Shown here: in pieces, positions 32,789-33,615 of the stretch
Layout of the letters: each line of letters opens with the position of its first letter
Numbering within the stretch: the first letter of the stretch is position 1
Made by a program: the position numbers and the translations under genes
From: Chloroflexota bacterium
GTDB taxonomy: Bacteria; Chloroflexota; Dehalococcoidia; JACPQF01
Assembly (NCBI GenBank): GCA_016190625.1
Contig: JACPQF010000158.1
Coordinates: 1 to 33,615 of the forward strand
DNA length: 33,615 bases
Reading direction: 5' to 3'
Notes under the pieces: model-generated
Databases searched by the model: none
What the model was told of the DNA's origin: nothing
What the model saw: only the letters and a program-made list of their open reading frames with translations

Positions 32789-33391
32789 ATGATTCTCCTC
32801 CTGGGGAAAATGGCGTTGCCGGAGCCCGAAGACCACCGTACACTCATTTACATTCCCATTATCCACACCGAAGACGACATGGGCAATCTGGGACGGCGCT
32901 TGCCTCCGGACACGGCGCGGCGAAAGCTCAAGCAGGACCGCTGGGGCCAGATCCAAGAACGGGTGAAGTCCCTTTCCATCGACTGGACCACGGCCAAAGT
33001 GTACCAGGACGGGCTGCCGGACGCAGAGGTGCAAATCGTGAACAGGATCCTGACCGAGGTTCCCGGACCTAACTACGATCTCCTTCGCTGGCTGGTGGCC
33101 AACGGCGCCGAGCTCGTCGGAACCGAGTCGCCAGCCCTGATCAAAGAGGAGTACGACCATCTGCAGGCCGTGCTTGTGGCGACAAGCGCAAGAGCCAAGT
33201 CAGAGGCCCGGCGCGTCTATGCCGACAGGGCCGGCGCCCTTCTGTTCGAGCGCGACGCCTACATCGCCCGCCGGATCGCCCAGACGCTCCCACCAAACGG
33301 CACGGCGCTGCTCTTCCTCGGCCGCGCTCACAGATTGACCGATCATCTCCCTCCCGACATCGAGATCAAGTACGTTTCCCCCGGAAACTAG
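32789..33391 (+). CDS. Unassigned 200-aa protein, faintly TraB-like
   Basis: The product has no signal peptide, membrane segment or clear family. The N-terminal part (PEDHRTLIYIPIIHTEDDMGNLG) suggests a beta strand with an IHTEDD loop. The C-terminal part (LLFERDAYIARRIAQTLPPNGTALLFLGRAHRLTDHLPPDI) resembles the pattern in TraB/GumN-type domains, where an Arg-Asp helix is followed by a strand and a G-x-x-H turn; this is a weak match by eye. ATG at 32789 would be leaderless; 32771 and 32810 (GGGGAAA before ATG) are alternatives. It stands alone after the repeat-containing gap. Confidence 0.75.
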   Translation: MILLLGKMALPEPEDHRTLIYIPIIHTEDDMGNLGRRLPPDTARRKLKQDRWGQIQERVKSLSIDWTTAKVYQDGLPDAEVQIVNRILTEVPGPNYDLLRWLVANGAELVGTESPALIKEEYDHLQAVLVATSARAKSEARRVYADRAGALLFERDAYIARRIAQTLPPNGTALLFLGRAHRLTDHLPPDIEIKYVSPGN

Positions 33392-33440
33392 GTACAAACA
33401 CTGATGGACTTGCTCCGTTTGTGAAATAATCTACGTCGGC

Positions 33441-33457
33441 GGTGGAGCGGTTCCACC
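33441..33457. repeat. Small hairpin after the 200-aa gene
   Basis: GGTGGA (33441-33446) pairs with TCCACC (33452-33457), loop 5 nt. It lies about 50 bp after the stop and just ahead of the next promoter. No U-tract follows. Confidence 0.4.
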
Positions 33458-33469
33458 CTTGACAAGCTG

Positions 33470-33478
33470 TGCTATACT
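33470..33478 (+). promoter_or_regulatory. Extended -10 promoter near the right edge
   Basis: TGCTATACT (33470-33478) is an extended -10 box like that of rsfS. The -35 region is weak (TTCCAC at 16 bp). RNA would start near 33485 and run into the hairpin below. Confidence 0.5.
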
Positions 33479-33505
33479 AGAAGCGCAGCCGAAAAGCCCC
33501 TTTTG

Positions 33506-33536
33506 AAAAAGCGGTGGGGAATCGCATCCGCTTTTT
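33506..33536 (+). terminator. Intrinsic-terminator-like hairpin in a leader or small RNA
   Basis: AAAAAGCGG (33506-33514) pairs with CCGCTTTTT (33528-33536), loop 13 nt, ending in five Ts. It lies about 20 nt after the predicted start from 33470-33478. Downstream an AGGTCTG/CAGACCT inverted repeat (33560-33583) follows. No gene is visible before the window ends. Confidence 0.5.
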
Positions 33537-33615
33537 GGCACTATGTGGGGGGCAACAGCAGGTCTGGCAAACAATTCAGACCTCCTAGTGGGGACAGAAT
33601 TCGCGGGTCTCTGCA

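Noticed and set aside
33445-33458. T-box-like motif on the minus strand (AGGGTGGAACCGC)
   Set aside because: It matches the T-box consensus closely, but it points into the 3' end of a plus-strand gene, with no minus-strand gene downstream and no stem I seen; it is part of a small palindrome.
33459-33464. TTGACA as -35 box for the -10 at 33473
   Set aside because: Only 8 bp separate them, too short for a sigma70 promoter; the extended -10 reading is preferred.

Overview
The window is about 33.6 kb of GC-rich, gene-dense bacterial chromosome. It has no tRNA, rRNA, CRISPR array, phage block or intact transposase that I can see. The most likely source is an uncultured Chloroflexota-like bacterium. 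I infer this from membrane glycosyltransferases with C-terminal beta-sandwich repeats, a small WHEP-type hypothetical protein, a winged-helix/ferredoxin Cys-rich protein of a kind met in anaerobes, and frequent TTG/GTG starts. The phylum is not proven by any single gene. Promoters are sigma70-like (TTGACN, 17 bp, TAGTAT/TATAAT).

Layout. (1) 47-7856, minus strand: a plant-polysaccharide operon read as solute-binding lipoprotein, two CUT1 permeases, membrane-anchored GH9 glucanase, GH116 beta-glycosidase; no ATPase gene is present. (2) 7932-9346: a small conserved protein, divergent rsfS plus a small membrane protein, then ndk. (3) 9474-11757, minus strand: a GIY-YIG nuclease remnant, a TPR protein and two TrkA-type NAD-binding proteins. 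(4) 11951-16218, minus strand: thiL-tsaE-tsaB-MATE-EamA/SMR operon (thiamine diphosphate synthesis, t6A tRNA modification, efflux), starting from an apparently leaderless promoter. (5) 16340-19447, plus strand: an HD-GYP signalling protein and a metallophosphoesterase. (6) 19588-30601, plus strand: an envelope/glycan cluster with an Ig-like lipoprotein, three GT2 enzymes, a GT4 enzyme and two large GT39/ArnT-like membrane glycosyltransferases with C-terminal beta repeats. (7) 30728-33391, plus strand: an RNase H-fold exonuclease, a winged-helix Fe-S protein and an unassigned 200-aa protein.

The most unusual content is between the genes. At least four families of palindromic repeats occupy the intergenic spaces: a 76-bp element in three copies with compensatory arm changes; two inverted repeats built from tandem 8-mers whose unit differs between copies while pairing is kept; G-rich heptad repeats at the ends of operon genes; and GGGGCGA-armed hairpins, two of them in predicted 5' leaders. 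Several of these repeats supply or touch the stop codon of the adjacent gene. The other notable points are a probable CTG start of rsfS, several TTG starts chosen by strong ribosome binding sites, and a GIY-YIG fragment interrupted by a repeat.
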